A stretch of DNA of 64,000 nt from Halegenticoccus tardaugens. GTDB lineage: Archaea; Halobacteriota; Halobacteria; Halobacteriales; Haloferacaceae. Positions 1 through 9,975 of this stretch are shown here, in pieces (position 1 is the stretch's first letter; every line of letters begins with the position of its first letter). The position numbers were made by a program, and so were the translations under genes. The notes under the pieces are model-generated. The model worked only from the letters and a program-made list of their open reading frames with translations. It was not told the DNA's origin and searched no databases. The DNA lies in assembly GCF_004116405.1 (NCBI RefSeq), contig NZ_SDIC01000002.1, positions 310,001-374,000 of the forward strand, given 5' to 3'.

Positions 1-1293
1 AATTCCGAGAACACGGGGGCGGGTCAGGGTAACTATTCCGGCTACGAAAACCCCGAACTCGACAAGATGATGGCGAACTACCTGGCCGAACCGAATAGCG
101 ATACCCGAGTTGAGCTGGCTCACAAGATTCAGCGGACGCTGATGGACGACGTGCCGACAATGCCCATCACGCAGATGCCACAGGCGGCCATCTACAATAA
201 GAATCAGGTTGGAAATTGGGAGGCGGATCTTGCGAACGGGTTCAACTCCTATTGGACCATGATAAACCTCGAGATGAAGGGCGGCGAGGACACCCTGAAG
301 GGCTATTGGCCAGAGACACTGTCGACGATGAACGTACTGGGCCACAACGACGAGAGCAAGCACGTCTACCAGTTCAACGTGATGTACGACTTCTTGGTCC
401 AAATTAACAATAATGCTGAACCTGACCCCGAGGTCAGCCTCGCCACGGATTGGAACCGAGTCGACGAAACCACGATGGAATACACCATCCGAACCGACCA
501 CTCATGGCATGACGGTGAGAATCTCACCGCCGAGGACGTAGCGTTCACATACAACTATATCAACGAGAATGAGGTGCCCCTGTACTCTACGCAGTCGGAG
601 TATATCGACAATGCCGAAGTGATCGACGAGGAGACGGTTCGAATCAATATGTCTGAGCCGCTTGGTCCGTTCAATCTCGCAGTCGCGAATCTCATCCCCA
701 TTATTCCCGAGCATATGTGGGCTGACCGCAATAATCCGAGCCAGGCGAACATTCAAGAGCCGGTCGGTAGCGGTCCAATGATGTTCGACTACTGGGAGCA
801 GGGAAGCGAATTTGGATTATCGAAGTTCACCGAGCACTTCGCGCCCGTCGATTTCGAAAAGCGGTTCTGGCGCGTTATCCCCGAGGCGTCCACGGTATGG
901 GAAAACCTGATCAACGGCGACCTCAACTACGAACCGTTCGGTCGCATCGACCGTAGCCTCGATCAAAATCAAAACAACGAGAACATCGGTACGACGTTTC
1001 AGACCGCTCCAACGTTCTGGATGTTCACTCCCAACGAGCGCGAAAAGGGCCTCGGCGACAAGCAGCTTCGGAAGGCGATGGTCGAGACGATTCCGCGGAC
1101 GCCCATCGTCAAGCAAATTCTATTCGGCCTCCCAGATCCCGGGTTCAACATCGTCTCATCAGCGTTCGGTTCGCTCCACACGGAGGACGTGCCCACGTAC
1201 AAGGAGAGCCGAGAGGCAGCTCGGAACCGACTCAAAGAGGCTGGCTACACGTGGAACGACGATGGCATGCTCCAAGCGCCAAGCAACGACTGA
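1..1293 (+). CDS. ABC transporter substrate-binding protein, family 5 (5' end outside window)
   Basis: Extracellular solute-binding protein of the peptide/nickel family (SBP_bac_5) that would deliver peptides or related solutes to the permeases encoded next. The frame is open from base 1 with no start, so the gene begins upstream. The first ~110 visible residues read like the closing part of such a domain (YSGYENPELDKMM, then DVPTMPI). After VSLATDW a fresh amino-terminal lobe begins (HDGENLTAEDVAFTYNYI) and the protein stops soon after the middle of that lobe. The visible order is therefore C-terminal lobe followed by N-terminal lobe, which suggests a tandem or rearranged double SBP. The family assignment is firm; the substrate is not known. 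Confidence 0.85.
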   Translation, partial: NSENTGAGQGNYSGYENPELDKMMANYLAEPNSDTRVELAHKIQRTLMDDVPTMPITQMPQAAIYNKNQVGNWEADLANGFNSYWTMINLEMKGGEDTLKGYWPETLSTMNVLGHNDESKHVYQFNVMYDFLVQINNNAEPDPEVSLATDWNRVDETTMEYTIRTDHSWHDGENLTAEDVAFTYNYINENEVPLYSTQSEYIDNAEVIDEETVRINMSEPLGPFNLAVANLIPIIPEHMWADRNNPSQANIQEPVGSGPMMFDYWEQGSEFGLSKFTEHFAPVDFEKRFWRVIPEASTVWENLINGDLNYEPFGRIDRSLDQNQNNENIGTTFQTAPTFWMFTPNEREKGLGDKQLRKAMVETIPRTPIVKQILFGLPDPGFNIVSSAFGSLHTEDVPTYKESREAARNRLKEAGYTWNDDGMLQAPSND

Positions 1294-1362
1294 CCGATGG
1301 TGACCCAACTTCAATGTGGTCGTTCACATAAAGCAACGTAAACACAATAACAGTACAATAAT

Positions 1363-2340
1363 ATGGGAAAAGCGAATTTTGTCATAAGGCGCATACTCCA
1401 ACTCATTGTGACGCTTTGGGCGGTCGGAACCGTGCTATTCGGGTTGTTTCGGCTCATGCCCGGCGACCCGACGTCCTACGTGGTCTCCTCGCAGATGACG
1501 CAGGAAGCACGCCAACAGATTATCGCGAGCTACGGACTTGACCAACCACTGCACGTTCAGTACATCAAGTTCCTCGAGAACCTACTAATGTTGGAGTTTG
1601 GTCGGTCATTCCACTCGAACCAACCGGTCACAGATGTCATCACGACCTACCTGCCGAACACGCTCGTGCTCATGCTGACGGCGTTCATTGCGGCTTACGC
1701 CATCGGTATCACGCTCGGTGTGTTATCGGGCTGGTATCGCGGCTCCCGGTTCGAGCGGAGTGCGGTCATTACCGCGCTGACCGCACGAAGTGTTCCTACC
1801 TTCTATGTAGGGTTGATCGTCCTGTGGATATTCGGTGCGGGCCTCGGCGTCATCCCGATGAGTGGCATGACCAGCCTCGGTACCCAAAACACGGGGTTTT
1901 GGGAGATGGTGTTCTCGGTGGACTTCCTGCATCATCTCTTTGCCCCGGCGTTGGTGCTGGGATTTTATTTCATGGGATATCCGCTGCTCATCATGCGCTC
2001 TAGCATGCTCGAAGTGCTCTCTGAGGACTTCATTGACGTCTGCCGCGCGAAGGGGCTGAAAGAGCGGACGATCATGTTTAGACACGCCGCGCGGAATGCC
2101 TTGCTGCCCATCGTTACGGCTGCGGCCATCGCTCTCGGCTACGCCGTCGGTGGAAGCGTCCTTATCGAGACGGTGTTCGCGTGGCCCGGCCTCGGTCGGG
2201 AGATGGTCCGAGCAGTGCTTCGGCGGGACTTTCCTGTCGCGCAAGGGACGTTTATGGTCCTCGCTTCGACCATCATCGTTCTGAACTTCGTCGCCGACTT
2301 GGCGTACGGATACCTCGATCCGCGGGTAACCTACGACTAA
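1363..2340 (+). CDS. Dipeptide/oligopeptide ABC transporter permease, DppB type
   Basis: Integral membrane subunit of a peptide-class ABC importer, 325 aa, the usual size. It starts with MGKANFVIRRILQLIVTLWAVG, a first membrane helix, followed by the periplasmic-type segment PGDPTSYVV and GLDQPLHVQY typical of DppB. The cytoplasmic coupling loop that contacts the ATPase is seen as DFIDVCRAKGLKERTIMFRH near residue 230. About six helices are expected. It follows the binding protein by 69 bp and precedes the DppC-type subunit by 4 bp, so one operon is likely. Substrate specificity cannot be read from the sequence. Confidence 0.9.
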   Translation: MGKANFVIRRILQLIVTLWAVGTVLFGLFRLMPGDPTSYVVSSQMTQEARQQIIASYGLDQPLHVQYIKFLENLLMLEFGRSFHSNQPVTDVITTYLPNTLVLMLTAFIAAYAIGITLGVLSGWYRGSRFERSAVITALTARSVPTFYVGLIVLWIFGAGLGVIPMSGMTSLGTQNTGFWEMVFSVDFLHHLFAPALVLGFYFMGYPLLIMRSSMLEVLSEDFIDVCRAKGLKERTIMFRHAARNALLPIVTAAAIALGYAVGGSVLIETVFAWPGLGREMVRAVLRRDFPVAQGTFMVLASTIIVLNFVADLAYGYLDPRVTYD

Positions 2341-2344
2341 AATA

Positions 2345-3325
2345 ATGGCTCAAGAAGAACAAACCAGACAGTCGATATTCGCCGACCTCGACGGCAGTTC
2401 ATCCGACGAGGATATCAATAAGTGGCAACGGACTGCTCGCCTCTGGCGTGAGACGCTTCACGATCACTGGGGGAAGCTGACCGACGAACTATCGGTCAAG
2501 CTCTCGCTGATAACCGTGGCAGTATTCGTTCTTATCGCCATCTTCGCGCCATTCATTGCGACTCATAAGCCGCTCGAGCGCCAATATCAGGGCGACGCAG
2601 AGATAATTATCGACAAGTGGGCCGAGCCATCACTTCTTGGTGCCGACAACGCCTATTTCCTCGGGACGACCGCAGAAGGGTTCGACATCTTCAGCCAACT
2701 CGTGTACGGCACACGGGCGGCTCTGCTGGTCGGCCTCATCGCTGCAGTGTTCACCGCTGGGATCGGGACGCTCGTCGGACTCATTGCAGGGTACTACGGT
2801 GGGAAAGTCGACGATGCGCTGATGCGGCTGGTCGACTTTCTGTATGGAATGCCCTTGCTGCCGACCGTCATCGTCCTGGTCGCGGTACTGGGGCCGAGCC
2901 TGTGGAACATCATACTTTCACTGATAATTCTCCAGTGGCGTTCGACCGCTCGCGTCATTCGGTCACAGGCATTGTCACTCCGCGAGCGGCCATTCGTGAA
3001 GGCAGCGGAGGTCGCCGGTGCGAGCGACTGGCACATCATTAGCAGGCACCTCGTGCCCAACGTTCTGCCACTGACGTTCCTGTACGGTTCGTTTGGCATC
3101 GCATGGGCTATCCTCGCCGAGGCAGGCGTCTCGTTCATCGGCCTTGGCGACCCGAATACTATCTCGTGGGGTACGATGCTCCAAGCTTCGCGGGCGTATT
3201 CGGCGCTGCAGTTCGGTGCGTGGTGGTGGTTCGTACCGCCGGGCATCTGCATTGGGCTACTCGTGATTAGCGGCTTCCTCATCGGCCGTGGTTACGAAGA
3301 GATAACCAACCCCAAGTTACAATGA
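2345..3325 (+). CDS. Dipeptide/oligopeptide ABC transporter permease, DppC type
   Basis: Second membrane subunit, 326 aa. A long hydrophilic acidic N-terminal segment (about 50 residues, unusual in bacteria but common in haloarchaeal DppC proteins) precedes the first helix at VKLSLITVAVFVLIAIFAPF. The motif LLGADNAYFLGTTAEGFDIF is a version of the DppC signature LGTDxxGRD. The coupling loop reads FVKAAEVAGASDWHIISRHL. It sits between dppB and the first ATPase gene, whose start overlaps its stop by 4 bp (ATGA), evidence of translational coupling. Confidence 0.9.
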   Translation: MAQEEQTRQSIFADLDGSSSDEDINKWQRTARLWRETLHDHWGKLTDELSVKLSLITVAVFVLIAIFAPFIATHKPLERQYQGDAEIIIDKWAEPSLLGADNAYFLGTTAEGFDIFSQLVYGTRAALLVGLIAAVFTAGIGTLVGLIAGYYGGKVDDALMRLVDFLYGMPLLPTVIVLVAVLGPSLWNIILSLIILQWRSTARVIRSQALSLRERPFVKAAEVAGASDWHIISRHLVPNVLPLTFLYGSFGIAWAILAEAGVSFIGLGDPNTISWGTMLQASRAYSALQFGAWWWFVPPGICIGLLVISGFLIGRGYEEITNPKLQ

Positions 3326-4359
3326 GTCTACTCGAAGTCAACGACATCGAAGTCTACTACGAAACCGAAGACGGTCCAGTGCAGGCGGTCGACGGCGTGT
3401 CGTTCGAGCTCGAAGAGGGCGAGAACCTCGGCATCGTCGGTGAGTCCGGCTGCGGCAAGACGACGCTCGCCAAGGCGATAATCGGCATCCTCCCCGACAC
3501 CGGATACGTAAACGGCGGCAGCATCAAGTTCAAGGACGACGATCTCACCACGCTGTCCGACCCCGAGCGCCGCCGTCTCAAGTGGGAAGAAATCTCAATG
3601 ATTGCTCAGTCAGCGATGAACTCGTTGGACCCCGTGTATACCATCCGCGAGCAGATTGTCGAAGCCATTGAGACACACCGACCAGGAACAGGTCGCGTCG
3701 AATCCAACGAGATGGTGACCGAGATGTTCGAACTCGTGGGGCTGGATCCCGACCGTGCTGACGATTATCCTCACCAGTTCTCAGGTGGGATGCGCCAGCG
3801 CGCTATGATCGCGATGGCCCTTGTGCTCGAACCGGCACTGATCTTAGCCGACGAGCCGACCACGGCGCTCGACGTCATTATGCAAGATCAAATCCTCAAA
3901 CGTATCAATTCAATCCAAGAGGAAGTTAACTCCTCAATGCTGGTAATTACCCACGACGTGAGCGTCGTCGCCGAGACCTGCGACCGCGTCCTTGTGATGT
4001 ACGCCGGGAAGGTGGCAGAGGAGGGACAAGTTGAGGAGATATTCAAGCAACCGTATCACCCCTACACGATTGGCCTAAAGCGGGCGTTTCCAAACATCCG
4101 AAAGATAGACCAAGACTTATTATCCATATCGGGTTATCCGCCTGAATTGGTAGACCCACCGCAGGGGTGCCGATTCGCAGCGCGGTGTCCGATGGCGACC
4201 GACCGATGCCACGAGGAAGAGCCTGAAGCACACTACACTGACGGCCTGCGATCGTACTGTCACTACGCCGAAGACATCAACACGGAACTGCGACCATACG
4301 CCGACGACCCGAGGACGTGGAACCAGGCCGCAGTAGCCCAGGATGTGGGGGACGACTGA
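3322..4359 (+). CDS. Peptide ABC transporter ATP-binding protein, DppD type
   Basis: Cytoplasmic ATPase of the importer, 345 aa. It shows Walker [10 protein letters not shown] near residue 40, the signature [14 protein letters not shown], Walker [14 protein letters not shown], and an H-loop in LVITHDVSV. The C-terminal oligopeptide-transporter extension is present ([14 protein letters not shown], then GCRFAARCP followed by further cysteines at TDRCHEE and SYCH), a cysteine cluster known from this family that can hold an iron-sulfur centre. It overlaps the upstream permease gene by 4 bp and is one base from the next ATPase start. Confidence 0.92.
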   Translation: MSLLEVNDIEVYYETEDGPVQAVDGVSFELEEGENLGIVGESGCGKTTLAKAIIGILPDTGYVNGGSIKFKDDDLTTLSDPERRRLKWEEISMIAQSAMNSLDPVYTIREQIVEAIETHRPGTGRVESNEMVTEMFELVGLDPDRADDYPHQFSGGMRQRAMIAMALVLEPALILADEPTTALDVIMQDQILKRINSIQEEVNSSMLVITHDVSVVAETCDRVLVMYAGKVAEEGQVEEIFKQPYHPYTIGLKRAFPNIRKIDQDLLSISGYPPELVDPPQGCRFAARCPMATDRCHEEEPEAHYTDGLRSYCHYAEDINTELRPYADDPRTWNQAAVAQDVGDD

Positions 4360-4360
4360 G

Positions 4361-5464
4361 ATGAGTGATGATGTACTCCTCAGGGTCGACAGCCTCAAAA
4401 AGCACTTTAAGGTCAGTCAGGGGTGGATAGCAAGTCTGATGCAGTCGATCTCCAACGGGGAGCCCGAATACGTCCACGCAGTTGACGGTGTCAGCTTCAA
4501 TCTCCACGCAGGCGAGACGCTTGGGCTGGCAGGCGAGTCCGGTTGCGGGAAGACCACGACAGGGATGTCGCTCGTGAAACTCCACGAGCCGACCGACGGT
4601 GACATCGTGTATAACGACAAAGCGCTCTCTGAGGCTAGTGACGCTGAAATCAAGGAATTCCGGCAGAACGCGCAGATGATCTTTCAGGATCCGTTCGAGA
4701 GCCTGAACCCCCGGATGACGGTGTACGATATCGTAGCCGAGCCACTCCGCATCCATAACATCCGTAACGAGACCGCACGCGTCCAGCGTGCGCTAGAGTT
4801 CGCGGAGCTCCAACCCGCCGAACACTACTTCGACCAACACCCTCACGAACTATCGGGCGGGCAGCGCCAGCGGGTCGCCATCGCGCGAGCGCTTGTGCTT
4901 GACCCCGATTTCATCGTCGCGGACGAACCGGTGTCGATGCTTGATGTGAGCCTCCGAGCCGGAGTCTTGTCGCTGCTTGACCGAATGACCAACGAGTTTG
5001 GACTCTCGGTCGTCTACATTAGCCACGACCTCTCTTTGCTCCGACATATGTGTGACCGTCTCGCCATCATGTATATGGGTAAAATCGTCGAGAAAGGGCC
5101 GACAGACCAAATAATCGAAAATCCCCAACATCCGTATACGCAGGCACTCATTAATGCAGTCCCTGTGCCTGACCCGGAAGTGGGGCGCGAGCGGGTTGAG
5201 CTGCAGGGCGAAGTAGGCGACGTCATCGATATTCCGACTGGCTGTCGGTTCAAAGCGCGCTGTCCAGAGTACATTGGGGATGTCTGCGACAAGGTCGTTC
5301 CACCGCTAGAACAGAAGGCGGACATTGACGCAGACCAAGACATCGCGTGCCACCTCTACGAGAGCGCCGACGGGTTCAACCCCCACAACGAGTTACCGTC
5401 CAACCGTCGAACAGGCGACGTTGCCACGAGCGACGACGCCGAGTCAGCGCCAGCAATCGACTGA
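4361..5464 (+). CDS. Peptide ABC transporter ATP-binding protein, DppF type
   Basis: Second ATPase of the pair, 367 aa from the chosen start MSDDVLLRV. An in-frame ATG at 4343 exists, but it lies inside the preceding gene; the ATG at 4361, one base after the preceding stop, fits coupled translation better. Walker [10 protein letters not shown], signature [15 protein letters not shown], Walker [15 protein letters not shown] and the C-terminal [16 protein letters not shown] / GCRFKARCP oligopeptide extension are all present. This is the last gene of the importer operon; a degraded transposon relic follows 175 bp later. Confidence 0.92.
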   Translation: MSDDVLLRVDSLKKHFKVSQGWIASLMQSISNGEPEYVHAVDGVSFNLHAGETLGLAGESGCGKTTTGMSLVKLHEPTDGDIVYNDKALSEASDAEIKEFRQNAQMIFQDPFESLNPRMTVYDIVAEPLRIHNIRNETARVQRALEFAELQPAEHYFDQHPHELSGGQRQRVAIARALVLDPDFIVADEPVSMLDVSLRAGVLSLLDRMTNEFGLSVVYISHDLSLLRHMCDRLAIMYMGKIVEKGPTDQIIENPQHPYTQALINAVPVPDPEVGRERVELQGEVGDVIDIPTGCRFKARCPEYIGDVCDKVVPPLEQKADIDADQDIACHLYESADGFNPHNELPSNRRTGDVATSDDAESAPAID

Positions 5465-5639
5465 TCCTGCGCTCTTCTACTCCCGCTTGCAGACGGACAT
5501 CAATTCCGTCACCGCGAACCGAAGCTGAGATTTGTGTTTCCCACAGAGCTCGTAAGTACCTTCTGGAGGGCGTCGAGCGCTCAGTCCAAGCGGACTGGAG
5601 CACCTCAAATGGTAGTCCATCGAGACGCCGTCGATTTAC

Positions 5640-5985
5640 CTGAATTGCAGGCGGATAAGGCGCCTTCCTCACCGAGCGCTGACGGCGCGAGGAAGGAAGG
5701 GATACGCCCGCCGTCTTCGGCTTTCTGACGTGTGCGCTAGCGTGATGTACTATCCCACCAATGCGGTACTGTGCATGATAGTAGAACGGGTTGGGGGTTC
5801 AACTCCTCGCACGCACTGCGCAGTGGGGTCAGATAGGCATGGGACGGGCTGAATCGACGCCTCTGGAGACTGCGACCGCTGTGGATTCCGTGTGAATCTG
5901 TAAGTCGCGTCGGTGACCGAGGAAGCTCCCACCTCAAGAAGCGAGGGGTGGGTAACCCCGAGCGCGGTAGGTGGGGGTAGTTCAC
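5640..5985 (+). mobile_element. Internally deleted IS1341-type element (family A relic)
   Basis: A 346-bp relic with both ends of the tnpB elements found at 47.2-48.8 kb and 62.2-63.8 kb. The left part, directly after TTAC at 5636-5639, reads TGAATTGCAGGCGGATAAG and then an imperfect hairpin rich in CCTTCCTC/GAGGAAGGAAGGG, matching the other left ends. The right part retains a decayed tnpB C-terminus (in frame ESTPLETATAV near 5847-5880), a terminal hairpin (CCCACCTC/GAGGGGTGGG) and the shared right tip GTAGTTCAC ending at 5985. Most of tnpB is gone, so it resembles a miniature element. The boundaries are my own alignment by eye. Confidence 0.65.
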
Positions 5986-6154
5986 CCCCGTACATCGTAT
6001 TGTGTAGTCATCGGTTGCGTCCTCAGTCCAAGACGGCCTGCGGCAGCGTTGTCGGTCAAACTTCGGCGTCGTACGCGCGTCCCGTACGGATTGGCGTGGG
6101 CCGTACCTTCACTGGCACGATCGCTCGACTCATCGATCGTCTCTACAAGAGCGG

Positions 6155-7213
6155 TCACACCGGGTGTTTCCGCAATAACGATTCGTCGTCTGGAACTGCC
6201 ATATCGAGGAGGGGATCGTTCTCGTAGACTGCTACGCCTTCGTAGCGACTGAGGACATATCCTGGGTGCTCGGCTCTCACTTGCGTCTTCGTTTCTCCGT
6301 GGGGAGTGACGATATCTGCAACCACCTGTCCCGGTTCAACCGATTCCCCCTCTTGTACCCTGTATCGAACGATTCCTGCCGTGTCTGTGTGTGGATGCAC
6401 AGACCGTTTAAGATCATTTTCGGCAGGAAGGGTGAATTCTGCCGAGACCGTCACCGGTTCAGCAACCATCCCAGACGCGTAGAGTACGTTGTGCAACCCG
6501 CCGACGGCCGCCTCACAGACGTCTTGTTCTACAACGAACCGCCCACCGAGTTCCGGAGTGAACGCCGGAATGCCATCTTCGGTGGCGGCTGCGCCAGTTA
6601 ACGTATGGTCTAGTGACCGCCGCTTGGTTTCGTCGCAACCAAATTGATTGACGACAGGAAGGCCGAACGCATCAGTGAGTTCGACAATACGGTCACGTAA
6701 CTCGATCGCTGTCGTTTTCTCTCGGTGATCTCCGTAGGTCACTCGTGGGCGGATCGTATACGGGTACGTCGCGATCCAGGATGTGTGAAGCGAGATAACC
6801 GCATCTGCGCTTGCCCTGATAACCTTGTACACGCGCTCACATATCAACCGCTGGACGCTCGGAGGTATCTCGTCGGTTCCACTCTGGAGTCCAAAGTACC
6901 GGTTTGGGTCTTCATCGTGATAGTACGAGGTTCGAGCGTTCGTCCGGAGCCCAGATGGGTTCATGATCGGGACACAAACGACGGTCCCTTGAAGCAACTT
7001 ATCTCGAATGTGGGTCACGAACTCATGTATCGCTGTCATTCCGGTCGGCTCATCACCGTGGATCGTTCCGGTCACCCAGATTGTCGGTCCCGGGTCTTCC
7101 CCGTCGACAATGATGACTGGGACCTGTTCTGGTTGCCCTGTCGGTAACGTAGTGACGGACAAGTAGCCAGTAGAAACCTCACCGGGCACTGACTCTGCTG
7201 TGCCGACCTTCAT
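6155..7213 (-). CDS. Succinylglutamate desuccinylase/aspartoacylase-family zinc deacylase (M14)
   Basis: Zinc-dependent amidohydrolase of 352 aa that would remove an acyl group from an N-acyl amino acid. The first zinc motif is seen as HGDEPTG (His52, Glu55), the third ligand as SLHTS (His143) and the catalytic glutamate as FTPELGG (Glu221). Residues ~285-340 form a small beta domain (GIVRYRVQEGESVEPGQVV) common in haloarchaeal members, resembling a biotinyl/lipoyl-type fold. It stands alone on the minus strand, convergent with the peptide importer, and fits the N-acyl amino acid theme of the window. The exact substrate is not determined. Confidence 0.88.
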   Translation of the reverse strand: MKVGTAESVPGEVSTGYLSVTTLPTGQPEQVPVIIVDGEDPGPTIWVTGTIHGDEPTGMTAIHEFVTHIRDKLLQGTVVCVPIMNPSGLRTNARTSYYHDEDPNRYFGLQSGTDEIPPSVQRLICERVYKVIRASADAVISLHTSWIATYPYTIRPRVTYGDHREKTTAIELRDRIVELTDAFGLPVVNQFGCDETKRRSLDHTLTGAAATEDGIPAFTPELGGRFVVEQDVCEAAVGGLHNVLYASGMVAEPVTVSAEFTLPAENDLKRSVHPHTDTAGIVRYRVQEGESVEPGQVVADIVTPHGETKTQVRAEHPGYVLSRYEGVAVYENDPLLDMAVPDDESLLRKHPV

Positions 7214-7662
7214 AGGTCTCTCAGACGAATAATCGTGCTAGTCTGGACTCTCGAAACGTGCTGTGACTCTTTTGGCAAATCACGCAACCGACTCGGCACG
7301 ACAGGAGTAGTCCGTTGTTTCTGACTGACTTGTTGTCTTGTATTGGGATAATTCCCACACCGTTTAATAGTGTTTTTATGATACATGGTGGTCGTATTTA
7401 GTCGTGTAGTTGGCGTCTTTCTTCTCAGTAATCAATTATACTGATAATCCCCATGGGTGAAAAGCCGTAACGAACTTACATAACACCATCGACTGCTACG
7501 CTGATGATGATGTGCTCGTGGGTCATACCTCCTGCAGAAATCATTCCCCTGAACATCTTCTGCTAGTGATCTCTACTACACTGACGCCACCGATGCCGGT
7601 CGGAACAGTTCAGGAAGCGTATAAACGACTTCTACGGCCAATTTGGGGCCAAAACTCCCGAT
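7214..7662. other. Intergenic region without recognised gene
   Basis: About 450 bp upstream of the minus-strand M14 gene. It is AT-richer than its surroundings (for example around 7350-7450) and should hold the promoter of that gene. I see no convincing coding frame, RNA gene or repeat. Confidence 0.5.
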
Positions 7663-8330
7663 GACGTGAATTTCGAGCGCAAGCCTCGCCCTTTAGGGCG
7701 GGGTCGAGCGATAGGCCCGGCCCGAAAACCACAAATGTTAGGCCCTCTGGCGTCGCACACGGCGGTAAGCCAATCGCGTAAACTCTCAATCGGGAGATCC
7801 GGGGTCCCTCCCGTAGTCGCGCCGTGTCAAAACGCTCCGGGCGTGGATGCGGTTGGGCGAGGTTGTACGAGCGCCGGGGGAAACCGCCGTCGTGTGCCAC
7901 CTGGCTTGGCGGCGAATTCGCCACCGAGCAATCAAAAACTACCCCATTCGCGGTTGTCCACTCCGCCGATGCGGTCTGGTGGAGTCCGGTCGATGGCACG
8001 GCCCGTGTCGGCCCCGTCGAAAGGGCGGGACCGAACGCACACGTCCGGACGGTCGCCCCTGTTGCGGTTGGGCGACCGGGCGTGTGTGGAGCCACAAGCG
8101 GGGGAGTCCGCACTAAGACGGACTGGCGTCGTCATGCGCCCACCGCCCCGACGTGGTGCTCACGAACCCGGTACTCCCTCCGGGGAAGAAGTTACCGCCG
8201 GGGTAGCGTCGGAGCGCCCGACGTGATTCGGAAGACCTTCGGTCTTCCGTCATCACGAAACGGCTTCGCCGTTTCGAACGACCCCACGGAGGACTCCTCG
8301 CGCTTCAGCGTGGGGAGGATGTCAAAGTGG
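7663..8330 (+). mobile_element. Non-autonomous IS200/IS605-like element (family B relic)
   Basis: The left end resembles the family B left end: GAATTTCGAGCGCAAGCC leading into the hairpin CTCGCCC/GGGCGGG at 7685-7708. The right end is a hairpin running into GGGGAGGATGTCAA at 8313-8329, the same tail seen at 24432-24456 and, in reverse, at 10577, 24661 and 37760. The GC-rich interior has no recognisable protein. It shares GATGGCACGGCCCGTG (about 7993-8008) with the relic at 24258-24456. It lies between the M14 and TldE genes. The extent is approximate. Confidence 0.5.
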
Positions 8331-8424
8331 ACACCTTCGTGGCCGAACCACTTCGCATCCGTACCATCACCAACGAGACGATGCGGGATCAGGACGACTG
8401 ACGCTAGTGGCATCCTCTCCGTGC

Positions 8425-9882
8425 TTACTCGACGGGCCGAAACGTCGTCCGGAGGCGAATGCCGGGCGCGGTCACCGCGTACGGAATATGCGACTTGTGT
8501 TTCTCGTCGACGCCTGTGACGGTGTCGCGAATATCTCCAATGGCGGTTACTCCGCGGAGCGTCGCAGGATCATATACAAGAGACACACCCTCAATATAGC
8601 CAGCGCGATCGCCATTTAGGAGGCGATAACCCTCCGCAACGGGGAACGCGGCGCAGCCTCGGCCGATTCGGTCGTCAGTCTTCCGGTCGATATCCCGTGC
8701 ATAGAGGGCGCTGGCAGGCATGACGCCCGACCGCTGGACGCGTTCGAATTCGTCACGAACCCACGGATCATCGAATCGTTCGACAAGAACGTCGGCCCCG
8801 TCGCAGAGGGTTGAGTCAGTTGCATCGCCAGGTGCGACCTCTAAATGACGCGCATGAATCCGTGGCGGTTGTTCAAAGCTGACACTGTGCACCGCGTTTC
8901 CGGCGGGGAACACGTCTGCTTCGGCCCCAGTAGTGGTATTGTGAAGATATCGGGTCACAATTCCGTTCTTGACTAGTTGTACTGGGGTTGTCGGTCGGAG
9001 TTCAGCATCGTAGCCGCGTGCGGCCCACGACCCAGCATGAACGGTGTCCGCTATCGTTAGCGACTCAGGACCGAGTTCGTCGCCGACTTCATACGGACTT
9101 AGACCCATATCCCTCATATCGGCTTCGAGGTAGCGCGAAACAAAGGCGAATAACTGCCCCGCCGCACACGGACTCAAAACAGTTGTCATCTTACCGGTTG
9201 GCACGTCAGTTGCGACAGACTGCTCAAACGCCCGCGCGTCGACGGCCGCGGCTTCGAACACGTCGTGGAGGTCGTTCAGAAACGCTGCTCCCTCCGTAGA
9301 CCCGGCGTGGCGTCGAACCGGTGGACCGTCCCGAACGGCGAGGGTGTACTCCACGCTCGCACGGTCCAGTGTCGTGCGGACGGTGCTTTCAGTGGTCGTC
9401 GCCATTGTCTCCTCAATGTGTGTATCGGCGTAGTTGACCCACTGACGTTCGATGTCGACATCGCCGGCCGTCGCAAGACCGGCTTCGACAAGCGACCGCT
9501 TTGTTTCTAGTGGCACGTCGTCGATTCGATCAGTCGCCCATCCGCCGTGGACGGCTCTGTGGGTGGTGAATTGATCAAATCTGGCGGAGTCAGCCTGTGC
9601 GAGAAATTTGCCGCCGCGAACTGCTCTATCCGCTACGTCCGCTAACGCCGCCTCGTCTAACGTCGTCGTATACCGGTAGTCAGCGGCTCCGTCGGCGAAG
9701 ACACGGCACCAGACGCCAGTTTCGTCGAACGTGAGTTCGTCCCGCGGGCCGTTCTCGGTCACGATGAGGTCCGTCTTCGCCTGCGAAACGGCCCCGACCT
9801 CGGCGTACGCGACGTCGTCGTCGGTTTCGAAGCGGTCGAGTAACCACTCCATCGCCGCTATCGGCTCGTCACTCCCGGTCAT
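8425..9882 (-). CDS. TldD/PmbA-family protein, TldE-like (no HExxxH)
   Basis: A 485-aa member of the TldD/PmbA family, which in bacteria and archaea forms TldD/TldE heterodimeric metalloproteases acting on unfolded peptides. Where TldD carries the zinc motif HExxxH after VVLSPxAAG, this protein reads VLSPCAAGQLFAFVSRYLEA, so the zinc-binding residues are absent and it matches the TldE/PmbA partner type. C-terminal family features are visible (YLHNTTTGAEADV, GYIEGVSLVYDPATLRGVTAIGD split across ~430-465). No TldD gene with the intact motif is in the window, so the partner must be elsewhere or absent. Confidence 0.82.
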   Translation of the reverse strand: MTGSDEPIAAMEWLLDRFETDDDVAYAEVGAVSQAKTDLIVTENGPRDELTFDETGVWCRVFADGAADYRYTTTLDEAALADVADRAVRGGKFLAQADSARFDQFTTHRAVHGGWATDRIDDVPLETKRSLVEAGLATAGDVDIERQWVNYADTHIEETMATTTESTVRTTLDRASVEYTLAVRDGPPVRRHAGSTEGAAFLNDLHDVFEAAAVDARAFEQSVATDVPTGKMTTVLSPCAAGQLFAFVSRYLEADMRDMGLSPYEVGDELGPESLTIADTVHAGSWAARGYDAELRPTTPVQLVKNGIVTRYLHNTTTGAEADVFPAGNAVHSVSFEQPPRIHARHLEVAPGDATDSTLCDGADVLVERFDDPWVRDEFERVQRSGVMPASALYARDIDRKTDDRIGRGCAAFPVAEGYRLLNGDRAGYIEGVSLVYDPATLRGVTAIGDIRDTVTGVDEKHKSHIPYAVTAPGIRLRTTFRPVE

Positions 9883-9975
9883 GCGAGAGGGTACCTAACC
9901 ATGGGGTATGAAATCCCCGACTAGCGGTCGGCGTCGCTGCGATCGGCCGCTTGAACGTATTGGGGTCCAACACAG

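Noticed and set aside
5735..5830. A tRNA-like T-arm (GGTTCAACTCC) upstream of the first relic's right end
   Set aside because: No matching D-arm, anticodon arm or acceptor stem can be drawn, and the segment lies inside a decayed tnpB element.
8220..8330. Hairpins GAAGACC/GGTCTTC and CGAAACGGC/GCCGTTTCG considered as a transcription terminator
   Set aside because: They lie within the right part of a mobile-element relic and no poly-T tract follows, so they are better explained as part of that element.
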